Of a stretch of DNA of 64,000 nt, positions 33,462 through 46,110 are shown in pieces (the first letter of the stretch is position 1; every line of letters begins with the position of its first letter). The DNA comes from Scedosporium boydii. Its lineage: Eukaryota; Ascomycota; Sordariomycetes; Microascales; Microascaceae. The translations under genes were made by a program, and so were the position numbers. The stretch is taken from assembly GCA_002221725.1 (NCBI GenBank), contig NJFT01000031.1, forward strand, positions 124,001 to 188,000. Direction: 5' to 3'. The notes under the pieces were generated by a model. That model searched no databases and was not told the DNA's origin. It was given only the letters and a program-made list of their open reading frames with translations.

Positions 33462-36400
33462 TCAACTGTACGAAGGGTCAAAGGTGAAACTGGATACTTG
33501 GGCGTGCATGCTGGGTATTATCCGCCCCACCAACACTTTCTCCTCTTTGGGGATAGTGATCGGTACATCTTCGTAAAGTACTACTCCTATTTGGCAGAAT
33601 ACAGCAATAGACTTATTCTCATGTTCCTTTCGAACAGGGTCAGTGATTGCTAGCGTCGAGCCACTATTACAAAGTAGATCCCTTTTCACTTGGGGTAACT
33701 GAGTATTACCGAAAACGAGGAGGACCTACTTGTATTTCGTCTATCCCTGCTTCGTCCTGGTTACCACCAGACGGCGGCTGGACCGTGAAAATCATGACAT
33801 TCCCGGATGAACCACCGAGCGCAAGACATCCCGGGATCGAAACTCCTCGATGGGTATTCCAAGACGCATCATCCCGAAGGAGGAGGATTTGCCTACCTTT
33901 CCAAGTCACATAGGGATGGTCTACCTCCAGGCAAGGGGCCTGCTGCCGCTTCACTGGTTTGTCGAATGAAAAGGTAGTTCCGTGGATTATAATTTGCTTC
34001 TGTCCGAGGAAAACTGCAAAGGGGTAATTTTACCAGCATACCATGATCGAGAGAAGCAGCAGTTCGGTGACCCAATGATAAAGAATCCGGACTATGCGGC
34101 TGCGAAACGATGGTTATCCAAGACGCAGAGAGCGATTGGCCCACCATGTTCACGCAAATCTTCGTAATGAGAGTCGGGCAGATCAGAGGGGACGGGCCAC
34201 TAGCATACCATCATCGATACCCGTGATTTCGAACAAATAGTGTCTTATTGCCTTTTCCCTCGAGGAACTGGGGTTGGTACGGTGCCAATTGACGCAGGCC
34301 ACGACCATTGATTCCTCCCCAGGCGACCAGGAAATGCTGTTCACCCTCCAACGGGTGCCCCTAGTGGTGAGTGGGTCGAATGCCGAGACTAGGGACTCGA
34401 AGAATCCGCGCTCTTCCTCTGGAGGCATTATCAGGATACAATTGGCCGTGTATGATTTATTCCAAAGAAAGAAGCCACGGCCTTCCCCCAGCCCTGCAGC
34501 AAGCCTTCCAGAAAGTGAAAACGCCGAGACTCCGAACTCGTAATTGGCAGTTCGAAAACTACGGAGGATAGAAACGGACTTGATGTCAATCAGATCGACA
34601 CGAGGTATACAATTGATCGATATTGCAAGCAAAGTGTTCTCTGGACTGAAAGCAAACCTAACAATTGGATAAATCTCCCCGAGCCGTCCGGCCATTTTGG
34701 AGTGCACGGGAGGTTCTGATGACTCTATGCTGACGAGAACAAGAATCTCGTCCAAAATGGTGAAAGCTATGGAGCTGTCCGGTGATAAGGCTATTCGACC
34801 AGGGTCGTTCGGCCAGTTAATCGAATCTTGCAAATCCCCGTGGCTGTCGCCCACAATGCCGATTGCCCTGAGAGGCGAGTAGCGCAGATTTTGGTATCTG
34901 GGGAAAATACTATATCTTCGCTCCCGTAGTCGAGCCGTGCTTTAGTGTCCCTTAAGATCGATAGATCTGCTGAATTAGCACTGCATATGCTGCCGTCGGG
35001 AGAGGCCACTACGTCTCTTGGGGGGCGCGAGAAGTCTAGGAGTTGGCGTAACCCCGAGATTCGAAAAGAATTTTGGCTGATCATGGCGGCGAGAAAGATC
35101 CCGCAGACGGAAAATGCAAGCGAACCGAATCTCAGCAACTTGCCCGAGGCCTGCGCCAAGCGGGCAATTCGCAAGATTGTTGCCCCGGCCCGTCTACAAG
35201 ATACTGGCTTGAATCACCCGAATATGAGAGTGTCTAATTAAAACTTTAGCCAGTAGTCTTCAATCAACCGAAAATGATTTTTACCTGTAGGCCCCACAGT
35301 GAAAGGGAGTATGTAGAAGCTACAGCAGCCGTTCTCCCATCAGGTGAGATCACGCAGGCCAACCCAGGATGGCCAACCAATCATACACCCGGGGAGAATA
35401 TTGCAGAAGATAAGGTCTCCTTTTGGGAGAATGTCAAGAAGTGCATCGAGCGGGCTTTGGTATCCCATAGGAGGGCGCCATTGAACCCCCGCCTGTTTAT
35501 CGCCAGAAACCGACCACCTGAAGAGAAGTCTAGGCTGGAGATATAGTCCTCGTCGCGGCACTTAACCTGTTAGACAAGATTTCCTGTTTCGGTTTCATAA
35601 ATCTCGAGAAAGGAAGTCATCAGAATCTCACGAGAGTACAGCGGGGTTGAGCCTTGGCATTGATATATTCTGGCGGCTTTCCCACAGTGAAGGAATGAAA
35701 ACGCCGGAAATTGGTGTGGCTCGGTGATCTGTACGGTCATGGTCTTGCCATCCGGAGCCACGGTCAATAGTCCGCGTCTTTTGGTAACAGAGAGTGAACG
35801 CTTTGTTCGTACTTCCGATATGTTAAAGGACTCTCGTGTGGCGTCTTCAGATATTTCAGGGGCTACTTGCAGACAGGATGATACGCGTTGTCGACAGTTC
35901 AGCCTAGTTCTTGCGCCCTTTGGCGCGAATAACATGGCCAAGAAGTAGACTTGGGTTGGATCTTAATCGACTAAAGTTTGGTAACGCAGAACAAATCGAA
36001 AAGCGTCCTTCATAAGATCTTCGAGTGACGCTTTGGCTCCCTTATCTTCGTTGGCGAGACCGTTCCAGGCCCAGACCTTGGAAGATGCATCTAGCAGTTC
36101 CTGGGCCATTTGAATGCCCCGCGGAAGTTCCTTTAAGTAGGCCATTGCTTCCAGCCATGGGAGCAAATTGTCACAGAGAAATGCGCCGACTAAGCGATAG
36201 TCTGCGAAACGAACGCCGGCTTTTATGACGTGCGTAACTCAGTGGCAATGGACGTATGATATGTCCTGTAGCCTCTGGACTTCACCCCCCGATGGCCCCC
36301 TATCGACAACGGAGTCCATGTCAGGAAAGGTCCGAGGACGAAGAGTCGAGCATTCTTCAACAAGACATTGATGGGCGATTCGAGCATGGTCTATGAGAGG

Positions 36401-37811
36401 CGAGAGGTACGACAACTCCGGGCCTACTGCCAGCAAGCAGTCGCGGGCCGATCTATGAAGAAAGTACACCTTACCACTCCGAAGAAGCAGAAAATGGCCA
36501 CACTGCTGCATGAGCTCTGAAATCTGTCCAATTCCGACCGAGCCTTGGTCATAAGTATACGATTGCCGAGGGAGACCGGCGGCAATTGCCAATTCCGCGC
36601 AGTTCAAAACACGCGTGGCAAGAAAAACAACACGAAGTATGTCCTGACGGTATGTGTTTCCGGATCTCTTGTCCATAGCCAAAGTCCGGTCTAACATAAC
36701 GTCCGTGAAGGATACTACCTGGGTTGTGGCTTTGTAACTCTGGCAGTCGGGTCAAGACCTCCCACTCTGGCATCCGGTAAAGTTCCTTCCAGACCATACT
36801 GACGTAGAGGAAAGTATGTTCTGCAACTTTGTGGAGGAAACTGAGTACATCATTTTGGTTTTTTGGTTCCATCTAGCCATGCCGTTGACCGCTTGTTCGA
36901 TAAAAGCCTCGACGCTCTGGGAAGCCTTCTCTTCCATGGCCAGGTCAATAATACACCTTCCAGCATCGGTTCCGGTCATTCTCTCAAACTCGGATTAGGG
37001 TTGGCTGGTGATTAGCCACTTGACCTTAGTCTGTGGAGTTTGAACGGCTCCTTTTTATGTATTCGAGAAACTGCAAAACCGGGCTATCGTCACGACACTC
37101 GTCTATTGCATCTATAACCAGATACACGACCTTTGAATCTCTGCAGTTGGCAAGCGTGGCTCTCAGCGGACCCCATGGTCCCCTGAGTTGGGCACCGTTC
37201 AAGTCTTCCGGTACCTTGTATTTGTCGCGTATCAGGCCAATGAGGTGGCGTTGGGTTTGATCTAGCCCATGAATGAGGCCTCAGAGTATTGCTGAAGCTG
37301 AGTTCGTTTTGTCGTCCATGTGCCGGCAAAAGAAATCACAAACAATGGCATTGCTGGATGCCTGAATTTCGGCAACAAGGCTGATCGCGAGGACCGTCTT
37401 TCCTTTACCAGGACCTCCAAAAATCCGAAGCAGGCGAGAGTCATCATTGCGAAGCCACGTATCATACGTCGCGTGGTCAAGGATCCAGTCCCAGCAAGCC
37501 GAGATTATCCTGTCGCTGGCTGACTCGATAGCATTGGTTCTCAAATCACCTGGGCTGACTTGGAGTGCTTGAATAAATGCCGCATCACTTGCATCAGTAT
37601 TGTTGCCGGTGATGAAGGCTGGATGATTTAGCGTTTTGTGGGCAGGCTCAAAATGAAGGACAACCTACTGAAATGAGTAGCCCGTGCTGAACGCCAACCA
37701 TGTAACCATGGGTCGATCTGGGCGTGGACGTTCGCTGACGAGGGCGACATGCCAGATCCGCTCACGGCTGTGGTCGACCCAGTCGCTGTGTCCAGGGGTT
37801 TCGGACCCCAT
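33462..37811 (-). pseudogene. Broken NACHT-WD40 NLR receptor gene
   Basis: The start is probably ATG 37811 ('MGSETPGHSDW'). Domain order on the minus strand is as follows. A pre-NACHT helix 'SACWDWILDHATYDTW' leads to Walker A 'FGGPGKGKT' (about 37394-37420). Walker B is 'LVIDAIDEC' (about 37097-37121). A winged-helix-like region includes 'LHKVAEHTFLYVSMVW', 'LATRVLNCAELAIAAGLP' and 'CGHFLLLRSGKVYFLHRSA'. Degenerate WD40-type blades follow ('VVASPDGSICSANSADL', 'IALSPDSSIAFTILDEIL'). Premature stops occur at about 37671 (TAG after a Gln codon) and 37281 (TGA where 'AIL-x-GLIHGL' expects Arg). Several frameshifts occur near 37035, 36890 and 36700 and throughout the WD region. Fungal NLRs of this architecture sense non-self and trigger a paired effector. 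This copy cannot make a full protein. Confidence 0.8.
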
Positions 37812-38726
37812 CGCCTTGATTAGCAATAGCTCCAGTGCAACCTGAGATGCCAGACACTAATTTCGAGGGAGGAAAATGAACAGAAAAGAAAAGAAAAGAA
37901 AAGAGAAGGATAGATAGGAATGCCACAGAAGGGTATTGTAAAGGGTTGGGGAAGGAGGAGTTCTTTGATTCTTTGCGGATGCGGGAATGATCAACTGGAA
38001 AACAGCCAAGGATCCCCGCCCTTTTGCCGTGACTATCACCAAATGATTGTGGCACCAAAGATAATATTGCATAACCTGGTCCTCCTGAATTACCTTGGTC
38101 CTGGATGACGATTGGTTGCGGCCGGGAAGAAACTTCCTCCCCCAATTAAGAACCTGTTATTCCAACATACCTCAAGACTTAGGAGATTGTTAGTTTGAGA
38201 AATAGGACTTCTGTCTTTCGTTAAAAGCGGAAGGAAGAGGCGGATAGTACAATGCCATTCCTTTCCGCTTGCTGATACCACGCCGTAAGCCCCAGTGGAC
38301 GGTATGTTGTAGCGGAGCAACTCCCCTATTTGGGGGCAGGGAAAAGGCAACGCCACGATCAACTTTCATTTAAAGGAGTATAATGATCGCCCCATCGAGA
38401 GTGCGGTAGATCCGGAGGGTGGTCTATACATTCCTCTCGCAACATAACACTCCCAGTTAAGAACCACATGCCAACTCTCACGAGTAACCACCTTCCTCCC
38501 ATTCTCCGCGCACCTTATTATTGCTACCCAGAATTGCCCGTCTTCTTTCCTGTGGACGGCGCTGGCAACAAATGACTTAACATGAGGTCGGTCGAGTAGC
38601 GAGGTGAATTTCCTATTTATTAGGACTGATAACACAGAGTATCGTAGGTGGAAGGCTCCGCAAAAGTGGCCTTGGGAGAGTTGTTTTTGAACAACTCGAC
38701 TAAACTCATTGCTGCAAAATCCAGGA
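37812..38726. other. Spacer between NLR pseudogene and carboxylesterase
   Basis: No gene recognised. An uninterrupted minus-strand frame at 38366-38737 (123 codons) has no motif and overlaps the esterase 3' flank. A short AAAAG-rich repeat sits at 37883-37904. Confidence 0.45.
37883..37904. repeat. AAAAG short tandem repeat
   Basis: Four to five AAAAG units within a purine-rich tract upstream of the NLR pseudogene. Confidence 0.7.
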
Positions 38727-40458
38727 TTAGTAGGCAATCAACCCAGCTGCTCCGTGTAACTCACTATTTGGGTTATAGACGGGCCAACCGAAATCCTTGA
38801 GGCCATCATGCGGATCTTTGACAAATGTGACCAAGGCTTGCTGGAAATACTTCTGGGCTTCAAGTTCGTAAGGCTGCAAATCCCGACCCCGGACATTGTT
38901 AATGGTCCCGAAGAGCAACGGGATATCGGCTAGCTTTATGTGAGCCTACATCTAGAATAGAAGGAGAGGAAAGCAGAAAAATTAATGGGGAGAGGGATAG
39001 AACCTACCTCCGTGATAAGCTTTCATCCAGTCGTACACCGCCAACGAGGGAAATTCGCCAAAATATCGATATCTCCAAGATGGGATCTTATGAGCTGCCC
39101 ATACGCTACAGGCACGGGTTAGTTAGCTGGACCAGGTCACAGCTCTTGGTGGGCCTTACCTAGCTTCACCGGCTGCTGGACAATTAAAACCAAATTCGGT
39201 TACCCAGTCGGCGATGGTTTGGTTAACCAGCCCTTCTGGCGTAAACGGGGTAAGACTATGGCCTTCGTTGTTCGTCATACCTCGAAGGGCAGGCTATATT
39301 AAGAGTTAATTTCTTATTTCAAAGGAAGATATTATTTCTTAGCCCGACTCACAATTTTCGCAAACTTGCCAGCGGCACCAAGGGAAGGGTATGCGTCATT
39401 TCCAAAGTAGGTAACGTTATCAAGAGTCGGAAGAATATCTGCTGGAGAAGAAAGAGGGTTCAGCTCTTCGGGGCTAAGAGTTCTTTTCAGCTTATAGGCG
39501 TCGACCTCTTGCATGCATCGAAGCTCTTCGTCCGAGTTATTTGATCGGCAACCGAGAGCATCCGCGAGCGCTGTCCACCGAGTACCATCATCCGGTCGAG
39601 GATTCGTAGCCTCTCCACTCTCCGTAATGATGCCACGTACTATGGGATCGGCGGGATAGGCGTAGGCGTACATGCTAGTGCTCATTGAACCGGCCGACTG
39701 TCCGCCGAGTACCATTCGTTTCGGATCCCCGCCAAAGGCAGCGATGTTATCGCGGAGCCACTCGAGTGCAAGCCGCTGATCCCGGAATCCCACATTCTTT
39801 TCCGGTACCGCGGGTGAATTGGCAAATCCAAAGATATTCACTCGGTAGCTGTGACCTGACGGTTAGAGCATATTTTATAAAGGATGGTCCAGTTGACTTA
39901 CTTAAATGTGACAACGATGATATCTGGGTGAGCCGATACCAAGTGACGCCCATCATACACTATCGGGGCGTTAGTAAAGAATAAGATTAACCGGGAAGGG
40001 CTATCCAGAGACATACTTGGAATGGAGGATGTCCCTTCTGCAAATGCGCCTCCATACATGAAAACGAACACAGATTTTGCACTCTTAGGACCCCTATCAG
40101 ATGTCCACACATTTATAGTCAAACAGTCTTCCGATTCTCCTGTGGTCGGGCTGAGAGAAGTGGCTCCAGCCACTGCCGTACGGTATTGGTAGCAAGATAA
40201 GCCAAACCGGGTCGCATCAATCACACCCTTTGCTTTCTGCTTGATTGGCAGTGGCGATCTGAATCTCAACGATTTCACCGGAGGCTGGGCGTAGGGAATA
40301 CCTAAGAAGGCACGCACATCTGGCTCAGGATAGTACCCTTGAGCTGTCCCGGATGTTGTCTTGACAATGGGAAACTTGGCGGATGCCGCTGCTGTCGCCA
40401 ATAACAAAAACAAAAACAAAAGAGAACGTGTTAAGTAGATTGGTGTTGTAAACATCAT
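38727..40458 (-). CDS. Secreted type-B carboxylesterase/lipase
   Basis: Exons 40458..40017, 39959..39902, 39848..39353, 39293..39160, 39105..39008 and 38929..38727 encode 476 residues. A signal peptide is evident (residues 1 to about 27, 'SLLFLFLLLATAAASA'). The alpha/beta-hydrolase order is canonical: 'FLGIPYAQPP', 'SEDCLTINVWT', 'VFMYGGAF' (oxyanion hole), 'NYRVNIFGF', 'GGQSAGS' with nucleophile S218, and 'WRYRYFGEFP'. 'AYHGADIPLLFG' carries the catalytic H408. The last acceptor (AAAGCTAG at 38930) is chosen because it alone restores 'HGADIPLLFG'; the nearer CTATTCTAG would shift the frame. Length is short for the family (about 550), ending soon after 'GWPVYNPN'. The substrate is an ester, otherwise undefined. 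Confidence 0.85.
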
Positions 40459-42200
40459 GTTTTCCGTGAGCTAATGCTTGTAAGGGGATAAGGCAGTAAT
40501 GCGCTGATGTCGCTGTTAACGATCAGCATGAGGTTGGAAGTGCTCTTCTCCTGTATTTATATTGGAGGTGTTGAAGAATTCTCTAATCTACAGTCCAGAG
40601 CTCAGCGGCTGCTGAATTTCCCTTTCCGTAATAATGTTCCGCCGTATTACGGCCCGGGGAGCCCCCGCCATCGGTCAGTATGCCTCGCCACGTGAATTAT
40701 CCCGGTTTTTCGTGCACCCGGATCAGTCGGATGGTGTACATACATACGTAATCAGGCATTGCTGGTCATTTCGTTGAATGAAACAACCCTATGCGATGAA
40801 TACGATGGACCGGCTCAATCAAAAGCGAACAGAATCCTGGCTGGCCCTCCAGCTTGTAGTGCCCCAAGACTGAGGTTTAGTTTCATTGGAGCAATCCTTA
40901 AGCTTTGTCATTTTTTTGCCAGATCGGGTAAATTTTGGGCATTACGTCTTGGCCCTTGGGTCGGACGTCGATCACCATTCCCATCGTCAGGGCGGGCTGG
41001 CCATTATTGGAGCCTGCCACTGCTGCGGTGCTGCAGAATAAGAAGCGGACATATTGGCACACTACCGAGCATCAAAGGCATTTTGTCATCCCATTCCGAG
41101 ATACGCAACCTGGCATAGGCAAGTTCAATGCCACATCATCTGGCTCGCCCTAGTGGCTTTGCAGTCCAGGTGGCTGACTTGGCAAGCACATCCATCGGCG
41201 ATAACTAGTCCCTAGATTCAACGTATGAAAGTGCCCGATGAAAATTAACCAGTGGTATTCTATCATACGCATTCCAGTCTGGCTCTGACCATGGAAAGAG
41301 TCGCAAGGGGTTGAGCGGTCCACCTCGGGAACAAATTGTTGCCGTCAACTGGCATCAACAAACTACGGGCTACATACCCGCTGGAGATGCGTTGGTACTG
41401 CTGATGAGACTTGGGTTTTATTTGCCTCGCCATCCCATCTCTAATCGCCCTCACGGCGAACCCTGGTTTTCCTGGGAACTAAGACTGGCCATGAATTCCT
41501 AGAGTCGGGGGCGACCTCTCCGATGTCGAAGCATAGTTCCATTGGAGCCTGAAACTAAGATTTAATGGGCTGGTAACGGGGCAACTCCAATAATTTTCGT
41601 CATCGTCATAATCCAACACAGTGGGACCTTAAAGCGACTCGGAATATTCCAGGTCTCACCTCCTATACTTGATAAGCATCAGGACCTGGAGTGGCCGTGC
41701 ATTGAAATGGGGTAGTGCCGGGCGATAGGAAGGTGGCTTTATACGAAGGTATTCGTTTCAGTCACACCCAGGGTGGGTGGAGATCCTCGGGCTCCTTGAG
41801 ATCGACGATATCCTAGATCAGAAAATATAGCAGGTAGCCAGATTTGCATGGCTTTTGTATTAGTGGGTATTCATCATCTCACATAAACGTACGAGTGCCA
41901 AACCGAGATGTTTTAAATTAGTTCCACTTTGGCCAGAGGATGGGAATCCGTCGAGGGAACTTCTTTACTAGGGGTGAAACCCGTGGGAGGTTTCCTCAGT
42001 ATGAACGTCTGTTGGGTCGAGAGGCTCCAACGAGTAACCAACACAAAGATGATTCACTGGCGGCTCCCATATATGTTTCAGATTCCCCGTTTCGTCAACA
42101 CCTGCCGCTCAGCTTCCTTTCCATCTCCACCTCACTTATTAGATAGAATTAGTGATTTTATTCAAAACCATTCCTAACTTTTCCTCCACTCACATCAACG
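40459..42200. other. Intergenic region, no gene seen
   Basis: 1.7 kb between the divergent esterase and the 231-residue protein gene. Short random frames only. Holds the esterase promoter with its TATA-like box. Confidence 0.5.
40554..40561 (-). promoter_or_regulatory. TATA-like box of the carboxylesterase gene
   Basis: TATAAATA on the minus strand about 96 bases upstream of the ATG at 40458. Confidence 0.45.
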
Positions 42201-42896
42201 ATGTGGACTCTTCGGGCGGCAGACGACGAGGACCCGAGCGCTCTAGATCCCATTTTCCGCCCCATCTGCTTTGCGGACGAACAAGAAGTTGTCAGAATGA
42301 CCATACTTCTCCGCGATGCCTGGAGGCAGGTCGAGCCTCCAGACGTAAACGACGAGGAAACAGCCACAGCCTGGCTTCGCGATCTCAGCTCCAGGTACCC
42401 GGATGGCGTCGCTGCCACTGCCACCGACGAGAACGACGCAATCGACACTCCTGTGAAACTCGAGCTCATCAAATTTTGGAAGCATGTCCACGGTGAAGTC
42501 ATTCGTTTCTTGGATAGTGCGACGCCGTATTGCGGCTCGATGGGAGACCAGACCTGCCTCGTCGTGCGCTTTAACAGGGAAATCCGATCTGGGCCGGCTC
42601 TAGTCACGAATCACTCGTTCGGTTCTAACGTGCTTCTGATTCCTACATTCGTCGCCCCGGGAACTCAAATCCGAATTACACGAAATCGGCAGAATCCTGA
42701 AAGGGGGAGGGAGGTCGATATTGGAACGTTTGAGCTTGACAAGAATCCGTATGGGATTTATTACCTTCGACGGGGGTTCGAATTCAACTTTTATGCCAAC
42801 GCCGAGAGCAATATCGGAGATAGAGAGGTTGCTGCTGTTTTCTCAGTATTATGCACTCTAAACACTGAGGAGAGGAGGGATGGGGGTTCTACATAG
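42201..42896 (+). CDS. Hypothetical protein, 231 residues
   Basis: A single exon from ATG 42201 to TAG 42896 with good codon structure. The protein is acidic at the N-terminus ('AADDEDPSALDPIF') and contains an aromatic-rich middle ('LIKFWKHVHGEVIRFL', 'GSMGDQTCLVVRFNREI'). A beta-rich C-terminal half follows ('NVLLIPTFVAPGTQIRI', 'YGIYYLRRGFEFNFYA'). No signal peptide, membrane segment or known motif is seen. I do not recognise the family and infer no function. Confidence 0.65.
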   Translation: MWTLRAADDEDPSALDPIFRPICFADEQEVVRMTILLRDAWRQVEPPDVNDEETATAWLRDLSSRYPDGVAATATDENDAIDTPVKLELIKFWKHVHGEVIRFLDSATPYCGSMGDQTCLVVRFNREIRSGPALVTNHSFGSNVLLIPTFVAPGTQIRITRNRQNPERGREVDIGTFELDKNPYGIYYLRRGFEFNFYANAESNIGDREVAAVFSVLCTLNTEERRDGGST

Positions 42897-43853
42897 AAGG
42901 CGAAAGATGCGTAGTTAGGCTAATGATACTGAAATCGCCGAGCGAACCAGAACTAGACAACGTAGAAGAATAGCTGAATCCATAGTCCTGGGTCGTCGCA
43001 ATCTCTACTTAGCACGATGCAAAACGAGTGATGAGCTTGCCTTTTCTTCAGTGGATGAATTTCCACCGGTCATGTGGTATTCCTGCGACGCTATGTATCC
43101 GGTAGACGCCGCGCGGATCGCAGAGTGCCAGCGTTGCTTAGAGTGAAATTAGAGAATATCTACCGCGAAACCGGGGTAGAGCGGGGTAGTTACTGTGATG
43201 CTACCTCGCGGGGCCCAAGGATTGGTGAAGCTATTCCGAGTTTGATTCCGGGAGGCGACTGGCAATGTTCGATTCCTGAGTCAACAGGTATGAAACGATG
43301 CGACCCTCAAGAGCGAGCGGCTTCTGAATTGGACGATAATCATTTTACCTCTTGCCGTGAAAAATTGCACTGTTGATTAATTCCACTTCTCGTAGCTCAA
43401 TTGCATGCATTCAGAATGAAATGGTAAACGAAACTGCATGTTCCTCTCCAGGCTTGCCAAGCCGTTCAGTTGCTTGTGACCAGTCCGCTTTGGTCGCCAC
43501 TCTCAGTGATACCCTCCAGATCTGCAGGTGTGCAAACCTTCTTGTTACCTTCGTCTTACTGGACCGAATCGCGGTGACGAGAACTGCCGACACGGTTTCG
43601 GACCAAATGTATGCCCGGCAATTTCTCCTATTGCTTGAAGGATGCGGGGAGCGGTATCGAATCAGTCGTTTTTATCGGATCCGCCAAGCGGCTCGGCTCT
43701 TGTACGTTTAATTTAAATTTGAAGTGAAACCGGGCGCTGCGGCTCTTTTATTTTCCATGTCCTCTCTGAAGATTTCTCGACACGAGTTGGAACTTCTTGA
43801 ATTGGCGAAACAGAAATCCGGCCTTCACTTCTCACGATATCGGAATAACTACG
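42897..43853. other. Intergenic region before the allantoate-type carrier
   Basis: No gene seen; the frames at 43074-43711 have no recognisable content. Confidence 0.45.
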
Positions 43854-45774
43854 ATGGCGGTGGACGTAGAACACCGTCTAAAGATGGAGTATGACCAGAA
43901 GGCGTCGAGTGGCGACGAAGGATTCGAAGAGGATCTGGAACTTGAGAAGCGATTGAATCGAAAATTTGACCTCCACATCGTGCCTTGGCTCTTTGGCATC
44001 TGGTAATTTGCCTGTTTTGTCAACCTTTGCCTCCTTCTGATCACCCTCCTACATCGTATCTCCAGAACGTCTGGCTAACGCGCAGATACGCGGCGTCATG
44101 CCCTGTATGTAGGCTATTCTCTTTCATCGATCGAAGCAACATCGGCAACGCCAAAATCGACGGTTTGACAACTGATCTCGGCATGGATACCGGAACACAA
44201 TTCAATGTGGCACTGCTCGTCTTTTATGTCCCTTACATCCTGGTGGACGTCCCAAGCAATTGGATCATTAAAAAAGTCAGGGCAGGTATCTACTTGCCGG
44301 TGCTCATTACCTGCTGGGGTCTTGTCTGCACGTTCATGGGCTTCACCAAGTCGTTTGGCGGGCTTGTGGCTGCGCGTGTGCTTCTCGGCCTCTTCGAGGG
44401 GGGTATCCTCGGGGGCGTCATTGTCTACTTGGCCATGTTTTATCGGCGACACCAAATGATGCTACGCTGTGGACTTTTCTATTGCGCAGCACCGCTGTCC
44501 GGCGCTTTCGGCGGTCTCCTCGCCTCTGGTCTGGGGCAGATCAAGCACGGTGGTTATAACAAATGGCCATGGATCTTTTTCAGTACGTTTCCCTGCGGCT
44601 CACACTGCTTAGCATTCACTCCAGCTTTCGGGGAAAAAATATGACTTACGTCGGAACTAATAGTCGAGGGTGCTATCACCGTTGTCTTCGGCATCGTGTG
44701 CTTCTTCTTCATGCCCAACACTCCCGCGGACTCAAAATTCCTCACCGCCGAAGAGCGCCAATACGTCCTGCGATACATGCGACTAGATGCCAGCGGAGCG
44801 ACTTCGACCGATGTCCACGAAGAGCGATTTAGCTGGTACTGGGTGAAAATGTCTCTCCTTGCGCCCCAGACATACTTTTGTGCTATCATCTGGTTCTTCC
44901 TCCTCGTGCCACTTTACGTATGAGCTTCTACTTAATCATTGTCCTTTCCGCACCCTCTGAACAAGAAGGCGTCTCGGATGATTGTGGATTGTTTGCTTGC
45001 AATGCTGACTCCTTACGCAGAGCTTCTCGTTGTTTTTGCCCTCGATTATCCGCGGGATGGGCTACAAGTCGACAATAGCACAGCTCTTCACGGTACCGCC
45101 GAACATCGCAGCGTTCATCACCGTCATAGCAACAACATACTATTCGGATAAGGTCAAGTTCAGGGGACCGTTCATCCTCGGTGGCACTATACTCGGGGCC
45201 GCGGGTTACGTCATGCTGCTAGCGTCCAATAGTAACCCTGTCAAATACGCTGGCACATTCTTTATTGGCATTGGCGTCTTTCAGTGCTCTCCGATTCTCA
45301 TGGTACGGTCGATTTCGCGAGATGTGACGTCATTATCTTAGGGTTACCAGCTGGCTAACAGTTGAATTTCCTTTTCTAGGGGTGGGTCTCGAACAATCTT
45401 GCGCCGCACTACGTCAGAGCGACTGGCGTGGGGGTCGTGATTTCCCTGGCCAATTGTTCGGCTTTCATTGGCACGTTCATCTATCTCCAGAGAGACGAGT
45501 ACGCATCTCCCCGATACCCAGATACCAAGATATGCGAGTGGATTGTTTGGGGAGGTTGGCGCTAACAAGTCTTTCGATAAGGCCGCACTACACTCTCGGG
45601 CATTCGATCAGTCTCGGTGCTCTTCTCATCACATTCTTTCTTACCTGTCTGCAGATCGGGTATCTCAAGTGGGAGAACAAAAAACGGAAGAATGGGGAGA
45701 GGGATGTTAGGCTGCAAGGGCCAGACTCTGATCGACTGGGACATCGCCATCCTTCTTTCATCTATACCATTTGA
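43854..45774 (+). CDS. MFS anion:cation symporter, allantoate permease (Dal5) type
   Basis: Exons 43854..44002, 44113..44582, 44664..44917, 45021..45302, 45380..45498 and 45582..45774 encode 488 residues. The N-terminal cytosolic 'EKRLNRKFDLHIVPWLFGIWLFSFIDRSNIGNA' region spans the first splice site; only part is quoted here for recognition: 'FSFIDRSNIGNA'. It is the hallmark of the ACS family. 'VPSNWIIKK', 'RVLLGLFEGG' and 'FIEGAITVVFGIV' follow, and a second six-TM bundle starts after 'LLVPLYSFSLFLPSII'. Expected location is the plasma membrane, importing carboxylated compounds (allantoate, nicotinate, vitamins, organic acids). The substrate is undetermined. The start is the first ATG giving the family-typical short acidic leader. 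Confidence 0.88.
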
Positions 45775-46110
45775 ATGGTCTTGACGGCAATCGACAATTT
45801 TTCTGATTAATGTGTGCGATTCATAACATGGATCTGCTAGGTGGTTGTTTAAGAGGGAGAATATCCAGAAAGTAATATTAATTATCTATGATAAAATTCG
45901 GATCGTCGCGATCCGTTTTCCTCCATTCCCATGAATCGTAAAGTCGTAAAATCGTATCCTAATATCCATCATGCGCATGGAATATGCTTTTTTTGCGCCC
46001 GCAAGAAGTGAAAATAATGAAAAAGATAGATGAGAAAAAAAATAGACAGGAAAATAAGAAAACAGAACAAAATCAGAGGAGATGTGGTGAAGAGTCTATG
46101 TGGATCAATC
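45775..46110. other. Convergent 3' flank
   Basis: AT-rich, including a T-rich/A-rich tract near 45990-46070. Shared by the carrier and the aquaporin; no gene. Confidence 0.5.

Noticed and set aside
38366..38737. 123-codon minus-strand frame as an extra gene or esterase extension
   Set aside because: Overlaps the esterase stop in another frame, has no motif and no plausible splice join.
38951..39007. Frameshift in the carboxylesterase
   Set aside because: Using the nearer CTATTCTAG acceptor breaks the frame, but AAAGCTAG at 38930 restores the conserved 'HGADIPLLFG', so the gene is intact.
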